Of a DNA stretch of 64,000 nt, positions 55,223 through 63,162 are shown piece by piece. Numbering within the stretch: position 1 is the stretch's first letter; each line of letters begins with the position of its first letter. Below the pieces are notes generated by a model. That model was not told the origin of the DNA. It ran no database searches and saw nothing but the letters and a program-made list of their open reading frames with translations. The position numbers and the translations under genes were made by a program. Location of the stretch: contig NZ_BNEB01000003.1 in assembly GCF_016860545.1 (NCBI RefSeq), forward strand, positions 1,922,001-1,986,000, read 5' to 3'. The DNA comes from Streptomyces asoensis. Its GTDB lineage: Bacteria > Actinomycetota > Actinomycetes > Streptomycetales > Streptomycetaceae.

Positions 55223-56574
55223 GACGCGCGCCCCAGCGCTTCGGCGTACGTGACGACCCGGGCGCCGCCGTGGGCGCCGAGGTAGGCCCGCGCGGTCGCC
55301 GGGGCGACGAAGGGCAGGAGGCTTCGGCCGTCCGCCACCCAGACGGCCCGGTCGGCGAACCACAGGGTGCCGGTGGTGGCGTCGGGGACGTAGGCGGCGC
55401 GGATGCCGTCCTCGTGCTGCGCCACGTAGGCCAGCAGCTCGGCGGGGGTGCCGAAGGAACGGGTCCCGCCTGCGCCCTTGGGCCAGACCTCGCTCGCGGC
55501 CGGCGGGGGCGCGGCGGCGAGCTGCTTCGCGTAGGACGGGCCGAGCGCCTTCCTCACGTACCGGTCGTCGACGAACGCGTCCACGTCGACGTCCCCGGTC
55601 AGCTTCGCCGCCTTCAGGACGGACACGTCCTCCTTGAGCGCGGCGACGAGCCGGGGCTTGACGGCCGGGTCGAAGGTGGCGATGCCGTGGGCGCCGTTGT
55701 AGAGGTAGACGACCTCGGCGGGCAGGCCGGTGGCCCCGGCGACCTTCTCGGCGGCGGCCACGGGGTGCGCGTCGAGATAGACGGTCGCCTCCGCCTGGGC
55801 CTTCAGGAACGCCTCGAGCACGGCCGGACGCTTCTTCGCGAAGTCCTCGCGCGCGGTGACGCCGTGGAAGGTCGGCAGGTCGAGCTGGGCGCCGTCGTAC
55901 AGGGCCTTCGCCTTGCCCTGGTAGGCCAGCAGACCGGGCCAGGCGACGAACTGCGAGAGCGCGTCGGCGCTGCCCGCGGTGAGGGCCGACGCGCCCACGG
56001 CCGGCTGCTGGTTGAGCTTCTCGATGCCCTTGTCCGGGTCGATCCCGGCGCGTTGCAGGGCCCGTACGAGGGTGCCGTCGGCGGCCGATCCGACGCTGGT
56101 GGAGACCTTCTTGCCGTCGAGGTCCTCGACGGAGGCCAGATCGGAGCCGGGCGCCGTGACGATGGTGTTGAGGCCGCCGCGCAGGTTGTAGCCGGTGACC
56201 GAGACCAGGTGGGTGGGTCTGCCGAGCTGTTTGCCGCGGGCCGCGTTGATGAGGAGCGGGAAGTCGCCCATGGAGCCGATGTCGATCTTCCCGGCGGTCA
56301 TCTGCGCGGTGATGGGGGCGCCGGTGGCGTAGTCCTGCCAGTCCACCTTGTAGGTCGTGCCGTCACCGAGGGCGTCGAGCTGTTTCTCGAAGTAGCCGAG
56401 CGAGCGCAGCAGGGTGCCCGCCGTGACGGTGTTGATGGTCTTGGACTGGTAGCCGACGGTCACGGTGACCGTGGAGCCGCTGCCCGCCTCGGCGCTGCCG
56501 CATCCCGTGACGGGGAGCAGGAGGAGGGCGGTGGACGCGGCGATCGCCGCGGGTTTCGTCGCTGGGGTCTTCAT
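55219..56574 (-). CDS. ABC substrate-binding lipoprotein with C-terminal NosL-like domain
   Basis: A 451-residue lipoprotein. The lipobox LLPVTGC ends a short signal peptide. Residues 40-350 are an SsuA/NrtA-type binding protein (VTVGYQSKTINTVTAGTLLRSLGYF, GKIDIGSMGDFPLL). The last 82 residues (about 370-451) do not belong to that fold: YVPDATTGTLWFADRAVWVADG, then VAPATARAYLGAHGGARVVTYAEAL resembles the C-terminal half of NosL, the copper chaperone-like lipoprotein. Such a fusion is unusual. It may sense or deliver a metal or redox ligand, but that is inference. The ATG start has AAAGG upstream, and the gene follows the ferredoxin gene by 15 bases. Confidence 0.85.
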   Translation of the reverse strand: MKTPATKPAAIAASTALLLLPVTGCGSAEAGSGSTVTVTVGYQSKTINTVTAGTLLRSLGYFEKQLDALGDGTTYKVDWQDYATGAPITAQMTAGKIDIGSMGDFPLLINAARGKQLGRPTHLVSVTGYNLRGGLNTIVTAPGSDLASVEDLDGKKVSTSVGSAADGTLVRALQRAGIDPDKGIEKLNQQPAVGASALTAGSADALSQFVAWPGLLAYQGKAKALYDGAQLDLPTFHGVTAREDFAKKRPAVLEAFLKAQAEATVYLDAHPVAAAEKVAGATGLPAEVVYLYNGAHGIATFDPAVKPRLVAALKEDVSVLKAAKLTGDVDVDAFVDDRYVRKALGPSYAKQLAAAPPPAASEVWPKGAGGTRSFGTPAELLAYVAQHEDGIRAAYVPDATTGTLWFADRAVWVADGRSLLPFVAPATARAYLGAHGGARVVTYAEALGRAS

Positions 56575-56589
56575 GGGGATTCGGGCCTT

Positions 56590-56817
56590 TCACCGGAGCA
56601 GGTAGGGCATGTTGACCGTGACGGCTCCGGTGGGACAGCGGGCCGCGCACGGGCCGCAGTACCAGCACTCGTCGACGTGCATGTAGGCCTTGCCGTTGCT
56701 CTCGTCGATGGCCAGGGAGTCCAGCGGGCACATGTCCACACAGAGCGTGCAGCCGTCGATGCACTTCGACTCGTCGATGGTCACGGGCACGTCGGCCCGC
56801 TGGGGTGCCAGGGTCAT
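56590..56817 (-). CDS. Two-cluster 4Fe-4S ferredoxin (AprB-like)
   Basis: A 75-residue ferredoxin with two 4Fe-4S sites: CIDGCTLCVDMCP (C-x3-C-x2-C-x3-CP) and CWYCGPCAARCP. The first motif spacing is that of AprB-like proteins rather than ordinary 2[4Fe-4S] ferredoxins. It is the first gene of the transporter-flavoprotein operon, and is probably the electron partner of the flavoprotein at 50504. ATG 56817 has GGAGACAG upstream. Confidence 0.92.
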   Translation of the reverse strand: MTLAPQRADVPVTIDESKCIDGCTLCVDMCPLDSLAIDESNGKAYMHVDECWYCGPCAARCPTGAVTVNMPYLLR

Positions 56818-56835
56818 GGCTGTCTCCAGGAAGGT

Positions 56836-56863
56836 CCCGGGAGGATTCCGGAGAAATCCCGGG
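56836..56863. promoter_or_regulatory. Inverted repeat before the ferredoxin gene
   Basis: CCCGGGA (56836-56842) and TCCCGGG (56857-56863) lie 14 bases apart in the 119-base gap between the GntR gene and ferredoxin, 19 bases before its ATG. A GntR operator is possible, or an mRNA hairpin. Confidence 0.45.
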
Positions 56864-56936
56864 CGGCAGTGAACCGATGAGGCCGTGCCGAACGATGAAG
56901 GGTCGAGGGCGGAAGCCGTACCGCCGGGGAGGGAGG

Positions 56937-57737
56937 TCAGAGGGAGCGGTGCAGCAGGCCGCTCATCGAGATGCGGTCCCCGCGGAAGCGGATGAACTCC
57001 AGATCCACCGGGCGGCCGTCGGCGAGGTGGGTGAGGCGTTCGAGCATCAGGACGGCCGCGCCGCGCGGTGCCTCCAGCACGGCGGCGGAGTGGGCGTCCG
57101 CGGTCACCGCCTCGAGGGTGATCTCGGCCTGTCCGAGGCGCTGTCCGGTGACGGCTTCCAGCAGGCGGAAGACGTCGGTGTTCTCCAGGTCGGCGCCGAG
57201 CAGGGCGGTGCCGATGTCGAGCGGGAGGTAGGTGAGGTCGAGGGAGAGGGGGATGCCACCCAGGCGGCGCAGGCGTTCGATGTAGAGCACGTCGGTGCCG
57301 GGCGGTACGTGGAGGCGGTCGGCCACCGGGGCGGGTGCGGCGACGGGGCCCATCGTGCGGACCTCGTTGGTGACCCGGCCGTGCTCGTGCAGGGTCTCCG
57401 CGAGACCCATCAGACGGTCCAGGCCGTGCGGGTACTTCTGCGCCACCACGACGGTGCCCACGCCCGGCAGGCGTGCGACGAGCCCCTCCGCCCGCAGGAG
57501 GTCGAGGGCCTGGCGGACGGTGTTGCGGGAGGCGCGGTAGTCCGCCGCGAGGGTCGACTCGTGGGGGAGCGTGCCGTCCGGGAAACCGTCGGTGAGCAGC
57601 TGGCGGCGCAGCAGATCGGCCAGCTGACGTGCCTGGTCCGCACGCAGCCGACGACGCGCGCGGTGGGCGGCGACGGTGGTCGCGCCCTGGCCGGCGTGGT
57701 CCCGGATGCGGTCGGTGGGTGGCATGTTTCGAACCAT
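56937..57737 (-). CDS. GntR-family regulator (HutC/UTRA type)
   Basis: A 266-residue repressor. The winged helix-turn-helix is LADLLRRQLLTDGFPDGTLPHESTLAADYRASRNTVRQALDLLRAEGLVARLPGVGTVV. The UTRA ligand domain follows: VPPGTDVLYIERLRRLGGIPLSLDLTYLP and later LEFIRFRGDRI. HutC-type regulators sense small metabolites. It is upstream of and on the same strand as the ferredoxin-transporter-flavoprotein genes, so it probably controls them. ATG 57737 lies six bases after TACCGG and would be leaderless; ATG 57725 is the alternative. No good Shine-Dalgarno exists for either. Confidence 0.88.
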   Translation of the reverse strand: MVRNMPPTDRIRDHAGQGATTVAAHRARRRLRADQARQLADLLRRQLLTDGFPDGTLPHESTLAADYRASRNTVRQALDLLRAEGLVARLPGVGTVVVAQKYPHGLDRLMGLAETLHEHGRVTNEVRTMGPVAAPAPVADRLHVPPGTDVLYIERLRRLGGIPLSLDLTYLPLDIGTALLGADLENTDVFRLLEAVTGQRLGQAEITLEAVTADAHSAAVLEAPRGAAVLMLERLTHLADGRPVDLEFIRFRGDRISMSGLLHRSL

Positions 57738-57847
57738 AGCGAGCCGGTAGGAAAAGCGGTGTTGCCGGAGTGTTGCGCCACCTGCCGGCACGTCAGACGC
57801 GGCGCTGACCTGCGAGGACAGGGCCGGCCCGCACAAGATCTGCCAGG

Positions 57848-58786
57848 TCAGGACAGCGCGGTGAGTCCCGGGGCGAAGGTGATCAGCAGCGGCAGCAGGG
57901 GCACCAGCGTGGCCACCGTCGTGGTCAGCGCCCGCTGCCGGCGGAGCAGGCGCGGGGGCGGCTGGAGCAGGCGGTCGACGCGCTCGCCCAGGAGACGGTG
58001 GCTGGAGGCGCAGGACAGGACGCCCCGGTGCTGGTTCAGCTCGATCAGGGCGAGCGCCGTCGTCAGGTGACCGCAGCGGCGGGACGCTGTGTCGTCGGCG
58101 GCGAGTTCGACCAGGCGGTGGGTCTGGTCGCAGAAGTGGGAGAAGAGCGGAACGCGGGGGAAGCCGGTGGCAAGGGCTGTCGACAGGTGGAGCAGCCAGT
58201 CGTGGTGGGCGCGGGCATGGCCGCGCTCGTGGGTGAGGACGGCGTCCAGCTGGTGGGAGGTGAGGCGGTGCAGGGCGCCGGTCGTCACGATCAGCTGGGG
58301 CGGGCTGCCCGGCATCCACCAGGCGTCGGGGTACTCGTCCTCCAGGACCAGCAGCGGGCCCCGGGCGGACGGCAGCCCGGCGGGCAGGTCGGGGGCGCGT
58401 TCGCGCAGGTGCGCCCTGGCCTGGCCGCGGCGCCGGCGGGCGTCGAAGAGCTCCCGGGCCAGCATCGCGGTCGTCCAGGCGGCCCCGCAGGCCAGCAGCA
58501 GGGTCAGGGCCGCGGCCCACGGCGGGGCGGCGGAGAGGTCGTACGCCTGCGACACCCCGGGCGGCGCGGGGGCGAAGACCCGGGCACGGACGGTGTGGAA
58601 CACGGCGGCGGCGCCCAGCGTCAGGGCGGTCAGACAGCACAGCAGCACCGTGGCGACCAGGCACTGCCACACCCACAGCCCGAGCACCGGTTCCCGCTCG
58701 GGCCACGAGGACCGGGTCAGCGCACGCGGGACCGGCACGGCGGCGGACAGAGCGACGACGCTCAGCAGGAGCAGGCAGAGGGTCAT
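57848..58786 (-). CDS. M56-family membrane metallopeptidase
   Basis: A 312-residue membrane protein with four helices. The zinc motif HERGH (HExxH) sits in AVLTHERGHARAHHDW near residue 185, with a third ligand candidate in ELAADDTA. The layout is that of the BlaR1/MecR1 peptidase half, without a penicillin-binding sensor. ATG 58786 begins the first hydrophobic stretch. Such genes are normally next to a BlaI-type repressor, but none is seen here. The GntR gene lies downstream. The substrate is unknown. Confidence 0.85.
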   Translation of the reverse strand: MTLCLLLLSVVALSAAVPVPRALTRSSWPEREPVLGLWVWQCLVATVLLCCLTALTLGAAAVFHTVRARVFAPAPPGVSQAYDLSAAPPWAAALTLLLACGAAWTTAMLARELFDARRRRGQARAHLRERAPDLPAGLPSARGPLLVLEDEYPDAWWMPGSPPQLIVTTGALHRLTSHQLDAVLTHERGHARAHHDWLLHLSTALATGFPRVPLFSHFCDQTHRLVELAADDTASRRCGHLTTALALIELNQHRGVLSCASSHRLLGERVDRLLQPPPRLLRRQRALTTTVATLVPLLPLLITFAPGLTALS

Positions 58787-58994
58787 GCCGTGGGCTCCGG
58801 ATCCTGGTCGGGAAGGGGGCGGGCGCCACATGCGCGCGGATGGTCCGCCCCGTACCCGGAGGTGGGCGGACCGCCGCAGGCGGCGGGCTCGGCCCGAAGA
58901 CCGTGCCCGTCGCCAGTATGACGGCGGTTACCCCGGGAGTCAGCCCGAGAAGGCACCCCGATCCGTCGTCGCCCGGGGCGGTCCGCCGCCGGGT

Positions 58995-60218
58995 TCAGCC
59001 GTCGGCGCGGCCCGGGACCACACGTCCGCTCACCTCGCCCAGCCCCACCCGTGCGCCGCCGGGGCCGGGGGCCCACGCCGACAGGGTCACCACGTCGTCG
59101 TCCTCCAGGAACGTGCGCTTGCCGTCGGGCAGCTCCAGCGGGTCGCGGCCGTTCCAGGTCAGTTCCAGCAGGGAACCGCGCTCGTGCGGCTCCGGCCCGC
59201 TCACCGTGCCGGAGCCGTACAGGTCCCCGGTGCGCAGCGAGGCGCCGTTGACCGTGAGGTGGGCGAGCTGCTGGGCCGCCGTCCAGTACATGCCGGCGAA
59301 GGGGGGCTCGGAGATCACGCGGCCGTTCAGCGCGACGGAGATGCGCAGGTCGTAACCGGCGGGTTCGGTGCTCGCGTCGTCCAGATAGGGCAGCAGGGGG
59401 TGGGTCCGCTCCGGGGGCGCCACCCGCGCGTCCTCCAGGGCTTCCAGCGGGGTGATCCACGCCGACACGGACGTGGCGAACGACTTGGCGAGGAACGGGC
59501 CGAGCGGGACGTACTCCCACGCCTGGAGATCGCGGGCCGACCAGTCGTTGAGCAGGCAGAGCCCGAACACGTGCTCGCGGAAGTCGGTCAGCGCCACCGG
59601 GTCGCCCTGCCGCGAGGGCACGCCGACGACGAAGCCGACCTCCGCCTCGATGTCGAGCCGCACGGACGGGCCGAAGACCGGCGCCGGGTCGGCGGGCGCC
59701 TTGCGCTGGCCCGACGGACGCACGACGTCCGTGCCGGAGACCACGACCGTGCCGGCCCGGCCGTGGTAACCGATCGGCAGATGCTTCCAGTTGGGCAGGA
59801 GGGTGTCCCCGGCGTCCGGGCGGAAGATCGCTCCCGCGTTCCGGGCGTGGTGCTCCGAGGAGTAGAAGTCGACGTAGTCGGCGACCTGGAAGGGCAGGTG
59901 CAGGGTCACACCGGAGAGCGGGTGGAGAAGCGGTTCCACGGTGCTGCGGTGGGCGGGCTCGGTGACCCACTCGGTCAGGGCGCGGCGCACCTGCGACCAG
60001 GTCGTCCGGCCGGCCGCCAGCAGCGGGTCCAGCGTCGGCGCGGCAAGCAGGCCGACGTGCGGCGAGCCGAGCGCGCGGGCCGCGGCGCCCGCGTCGAGCA
60101 CGTGGTCGCCGAGCCGGACGCCGACGGTGCGCTCCGTGGAGCCCGGGAGGGAGAAGACACCGTAGGGGAGGTTGTGCGGACCGAAGGGATCGCCCTCGGG
60201 AAGGTCGAAGGGGGGCAT
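58995..60218 (-). CDS. fahA: Fumarylacetoacetase
   Basis: A 407-residue fumarylacetoacetate hydrolase, the last step of tyrosine and phenylalanine breakdown. Marks are LPFQVADYVDFYSSEHHA (metal Asp and catalytic His), RLDIEAEVGFVVG (two metal Glu) and LLNDWSARDLQAWEYVPLGPFLAKSF. ATG 60218 (MPPFDLPEG) is chosen because GAGAGG lies ten bases upstream; ATG 60260 is possible. The gene appears monocistronic. Confidence 0.95.
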   Translation of the reverse strand: MPPFDLPEGDPFGPHNLPYGVFSLPGSTERTVGVRLGDHVLDAGAAARALGSPHVGLLAAPTLDPLLAAGRTTWSQVRRALTEWVTEPAHRSTVEPLLHPLSGVTLHLPFQVADYVDFYSSEHHARNAGAIFRPDAGDTLLPNWKHLPIGYHGRAGTVVVSGTDVVRPSGQRKAPADPAPVFGPSVRLDIEAEVGFVVGVPSRQGDPVALTDFREHVFGLCLLNDWSARDLQAWEYVPLGPFLAKSFATSVSAWITPLEALEDARVAPPERTHPLLPYLDDASTEPAGYDLRISVALNGRVISEPPFAGMYWTAAQQLAHLTVNGASLRTGDLYGSGTVSGPEPHERGSLLELTWNGRDPLELPDGKRTFLEDDDVVTLSAWAPGPGGARVGLGEVSGRVVPGRADG

Positions 60219-60375
60219 CGGGTACTGCCTCTCTTTCGTGCGCTCTTTGGTGCTCGCCATGTCGGGCTCGACGGGCCCCGGGCGGGTGGCGCGCCGGGTG
60301 CGCCGGGCCGCGCCACACGTTACGGCCGACACCGCGGAAGCGACACGGGGGCCGGGACCGGCGCGACCACCCCGC

Positions 60376-60422
60376 GGAGAAGAGAGGAGAAGAGAGGAGA
60401 AGGGAGGGGGAGAAGGGAGGGG
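60376..60422 (+). repeat. Purine-only tandem tract
   Basis: AGAGAGGAGA repeats, passing into AGGGAGGGGGAGAAGGGAGG: 47 bases of only A and G. Confidence 0.8.
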
Positions 60423-60561
60423 CCGGTTGCGGGTGCGGGTCAGGCAGTCCCGAGGGGTCCCCACTCAGTCGTACAAAGCCATGCGCACAAGGGGAGTTGG
60501 CAGAACAGGACAGGACCGGCCGTCGTCCGGTTCACGTCGAACCAGGGGGGCGTGGGATCCG

Positions 60562-60567
60562 TATTCT
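60562..60567 (+). promoter_or_regulatory. -10 element of a leaderless HAD transcript
   Basis: TATTCT precedes the ATG at 60574 by six bases, leaving no room for a Shine-Dalgarno. No clear -35 box is visible. Confidence 0.5.
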
Positions 60568-60573
60568 CTGATC

Positions 60574-61398
60574 ATGGCCGCACCCACCGCATATGCCGCG
60601 CGCACCGCGTACTCCCTCATCGCCACCGACCTGGACGGCACGCTGCTCCGCGGCGACGACACGTTCTCCGACCGGTCGCTCGACGCGCTCGCGCGGGTGG
60701 CGGCGGCCGGGGCACGCCATCTGGTGGTGACGGGACGCCCCGCGCCCCGGGTGCGACCGCTGCTCGAGCGCATGCACAGCAGGGGTCTCGCGGTCTGCGG
60801 ACAGGGCGCGCAGCTGTACGACGCCGGCGCGGACCGTCTGCTGTGGTCCGTCACCCTGGACCGGGAGCTCGCCGAGAACGCGCTCGGCAAGATCGAGGCG
60901 GAGGTCGGGCAGCTGTACGCGGCCGTGGACCAGGACGGTGTCGACGGGCTCACGCTCATCGAACCGGGCTACCGGATGCCGCACCCGACGCTGCCGGCCC
61001 TGCGCGTCGGCCGGCGCGACGACCTGTGGTGCGAGCCGATCAGCAAGGTGCTGCTGCGCCATCCCGCCCTGTCCGACGACGAGTTGGCGGCGACGGCCCG
61101 CTCGGTGGTCGGTTCGCTGGCCACCGTCACCATGTCGGGGCCCGGCACGGTCGAGCTCCAGCCCTGCGGGATCACCAAGGCGACGGGGCTGGCCCTGGCC
61201 GCCGAGCGTCTGGGCATGCGGCCCGAGGACACCATCGCCTTCGGGGACATGCCGAACGACATCCCGATGTTCGACTGGGCGGCCCGGGGAGTCGCCATGG
61301 CCAACGCCCATCCGGAGCTCAAGGCGGTGGCCGACGAGGTCACCACGTCGAACGAGGACGACGGCGTGGCCGTCGTCCTCGAACAGATGTTCCCGTGA
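60574..61398 (+). CDS. HAD-superfamily phosphatase, Cof-like
   Basis: A 274-residue HAD hydrolase with a type II cap. Motif I is LIATDLDGTLL (nucleophile Asp), motif II VTGRP, the Lys of motif III in GITKATGLALAAERLG and motif IV IAFGDMPNDIPMF. Such proteins dephosphorylate sugar or cofactor phosphates; the substrate is unknown. It is followed by the hairpin at 61407. Confidence 0.88.
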   Translation: MAAPTAYAARTAYSLIATDLDGTLLRGDDTFSDRSLDALARVAAAGARHLVVTGRPAPRVRPLLERMHSRGLAVCGQGAQLYDAGADRLLWSVTLDRELAENALGKIEAEVGQLYAAVDQDGVDGLTLIEPGYRMPHPTLPALRVGRRDDLWCEPISKVLLRHPALSDDELAATARSVVGSLATVTMSGPGTVELQPCGITKATGLALAAERLGMRPEDTIAFGDMPNDIPMFDWAARGVAMANAHPELKAVADEVTTSNEDDGVAVVLEQMFP

Positions 61399-61406
61399 GC
61401 GGGAGG

Positions 61407-61436
61407 GTCGGTACCGGTCCGCCGAACGGTACCGAC
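61407..61436. terminator. Convergent terminator after the HAD gene
   Basis: GTCGGTACCG and CGGTACCGAC pair perfectly over ten bases around a ten-base loop. It lies between converging HAD and transglycosylase genes and may serve both. Confidence 0.75.
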
Positions 61437-61443
61437 GGGCAGG

Positions 61444-61917
61444 TCAGTACGCGCTGAACACGTTGTCGATGGAGCCGTACCGGTCGGCCGCGTAGTTGCA
61501 GGCGGCGGTGATGTTGGCGACCGGGTCGTAGGAGTCCCACGAGGTGCCGGAGACGTGGTAGGCGCGGAAGGTCGGGTCGATGACCTGGAGCAGACCCTTG
61601 GAGGGGATGCCCGCGGCAGCGTTGGAGTCCCACAGGTTGATGGCGTAGGGGTTGCCGGAGGACTCGCGGATGACGTTGCGGTAGATGCCGTTGTACGTAC
61701 CCGGGATGCCGTGCTGCCCCATGACCTGGAGGGAGGCGCGGATCCAGCCGTCGAGGTTGTTGCTGTAGCCGAGGCTGGTGGCGGTGGCGACGGTCGGGGT
61801 GGCGGCGGAGGCGCCGGTCGCGCCGATGAGCGGGAGGGCGAGCACGGCCGCGCCGGTGGCGACGACGGTGAGCTTGCGGACGAGACGGTTGCGGCGCGGC
61901 TGGGCGGCAGCGGGCAT
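61444..61917 (-). CDS. Small secreted transglycosylase-like (SLT) protein
   Basis: A 157-residue secreted protein. A basic N terminus (RRNRLVRKL) and hydrophobic core end at a probable ASA-ATP cleavage. The mature part is an SLT-type fold: NVIRESSGNPYAINLWDSNAAAGIPSKGLLQVIDPTF, with catalytic Glu in RESSGNP and the glycine-rich SKGLLQV. It would cleave glycan strands of peptidoglycan. ATG 61917 has GAGAGGA about nine bases upstream. It is behind a c-di-AMP riboswitch, as are other streptomycete cell-wall hydrolases. Confidence 0.9.
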   Translation of the reverse strand: MPAAAQPRRNRLVRKLTVVATGAAVLALPLIGATGASAATPTVATATSLGYSNNLDGWIRASLQVMGQHGIPGTYNGIYRNVIRESSGNPYAINLWDSNAAAGIPSKGLLQVIDPTFRAYHVSGTSWDSYDPVANITAACNYAADRYGSIDNVFSAY

Positions 61918-61935
61918 GACGGAATTCCTCTCCTT

Positions 61936-62142
61936 CGCCTGCGAGGTGAGCTGTCGGGTTCGGGCGGGAGTTGCCCGGTCGCGGCCTGACGGCCGCGACT
62001 TCACCCCAAGCCGGACAGAGCCGTTCGGAACGTCCTGATACATCCAGCACGTCCGTAAGGTCCGTTTCGGCGACTTACCTGGTTCCCCCGCTCCTGCCGA
62101 GCGTTTCTCGATGGGTGGTTCGGGCGGCGGCAGGATTCGGCG
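61936..62142 (-). ncRNA. c-di-AMP (ydaO/yuaA) riboswitch
   Basis: The leader of the SLT gene carries the recognisable ydaO elements on the minus strand: CGCCGAATCCTGCCG (from 62142), AAACGCTCGGCAGGAGCGGG, GAACCAGGTAAGTCGCC, a CTTGGGGTGAAGT block, a GCGGCCGTCAGGCCGC peripheral hairpin and the closing ACTCCCGCCCGAACCCGACA to AGGCG. The outer CGCC/GGCG stem closes the fold, and the Shine-Dalgarno follows at once. When bound to c-di-AMP, such switches reduce expression of wall hydrolases. Confidence 0.85.
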
Positions 62143-62161
62143 TTCCGCCCGACAGGCCGGG

Positions 62162-62191
62162 AACGTATGCGAGAGCACATGTCCGGAACAA
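62162..62191 (-). promoter_or_regulatory. Promoter of the riboswitch-SLT unit
   Basis: On the minus strand TTGTTC (62186-62191), 18 bases, then TACGTT (62162-62167). Transcription would start near 62155, thirteen bases before the riboswitch. Confidence 0.55.
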
Positions 62192-62308
62192 GTGCCGGAT
62201 TCACAGTTGACCCCTATTGACCTTGGTCCGGTGCCTATGGGGTGCTTGATCCTTTGTGGGTGCAAAGCTTCAACTTGCTTGAGGGGTGCGGAGGATCGGT
62301 GAAGGTTT

Positions 62309-62326
62309 GGGGGAGGGTGGGGCGGG
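62309..62326 (+). other. G-quadruplex motif with one-base loops
   Basis: GGGGGAGGGTGGGGCGGG: four G-runs separated by single bases, a pattern known to fold very stably. Confidence 0.7.
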
Positions 62327-62480
62327 CGCCGGAGTGAGCCAACTCACCAGCGTCCACAAGAGGGGCTAATCGGGCATTCATCCCAACTCATCTGCAAAGC
62401 ACTGCGGATGGGGCGGCGGCACGATCCGGGTCTCGAGGCCGGGCCGGCGGAGGCGGCCGCCCGGGAGAGGTGTCCGGAAA

Positions 62481-62504
62481 TGCGCGTGACCGTCGTCACG
62501 CGCA
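62481..62504. other. Perfect hairpin before a G-run array
   Basis: TGCGCGTGAC and GTCACGCGCA pair over ten bases around CGTC. It is followed within two bases by the G-run array at 62506. It may be a terminator or a structured site. Confidence 0.65.
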
Positions 62505-62505
62505 A

Positions 62506-62548
62506 GGGGGCGAGGGGGAGGAGGGGGCAGGGGGAGGGGGTGGGCGGG
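62506..62548 (+). repeat. Array of seven G-runs
   Basis: Five runs of five G and two of three G are separated by one to four bases. Several overlapping quadruplex folds are possible. Confidence 0.75.
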
Positions 62549-62579
62549 AATCGCCGGCCCGTCGGCCGCCCCGCCGCCG

Positions 62580-62920
62580 GGCTTCACGCCGGATCTCACG
62601 CCGGGCCCCGCGCCGGATCCAGTGCCGGGCCCCGCCCGGGCCGTACGCCGGGCCTCACGCCGGGCCTTACGTCGGCCCTCGGCGCCGGGCCCCGCGCCGG
62701 GCCCGCCCAGGACCCGGTTACGGCCCTCGAGCCGGGCCCCGCGCCGAGCCTCACGCCGTGGCCCTCGAGCCGGGCCCCGCGCCGAGCCTCACGCCGTGGC
62801 CCTCGAGCCGGGCCCCGCGCCGAGCCTCACGCCGGGCCCCCGTCGGACTCGGCGCCGAGCCTCACGCCGTGCCCCGTCGGGCCCGGTGTCGGCCCTCGCG
62901 CCGCACCTCTCGCCGGACAT
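62580..62920. repeat. Degenerate GC-rich tandem repeats, including three 38-base units
   Basis: The motif GCCGGGCC-(T/C)CACGCC recurs throughout. At 62725, 62763 and 62801 a 38-base unit starting CCTCGAGCCGGGCCCCGCG is repeated three times, nearly exactly. The + frame is open across it, but its product is only Pro/Arg/Ala/Gly filler, so I do not call a gene. The stretch 62920-63162 holds no further feature that I see. Confidence 0.75.
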
Positions 62921-63162
62921 GAATCGCCGGTTCCCGGCAATTCTGTCCATGTACGTTCATGTGAGCTGATCAAAAACAAATCGGGCGTGATCCGAAACCG
63001 CCTGGCCTGCGGAGCGCCTCCCGGGCGAGCCCATTCGAGCCCGGTGGACGTGGGGGCTATCGGTGATCGAAACGTGACCGGATACGCTGACTTGAGTGAT
63101 GGCAGAGACCTATCGACAAACCGCGTAATCGCCGGAAGACACCAGCAGACAGGAGACCCCTC

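Larger units (their letters stand above)
60219..60573. other. Divergent spacer between fumarylacetoacetase and HAD genes
   Basis: About 355 bases without a gene. It holds a purine tract of tandem AGAGAGGAGA units (60376-60422) and the promoter at 60562 for the HAD gene. Confidence 0.6.

Noticed and set aside
56836..56863. The inverted repeat before ferredoxin as a terminator of the GntR gene
   Set aside because: It is close to the ferredoxin ATG and weak as a stem; an operator or leader structure is equally likely, so it is listed only as a regulatory candidate.
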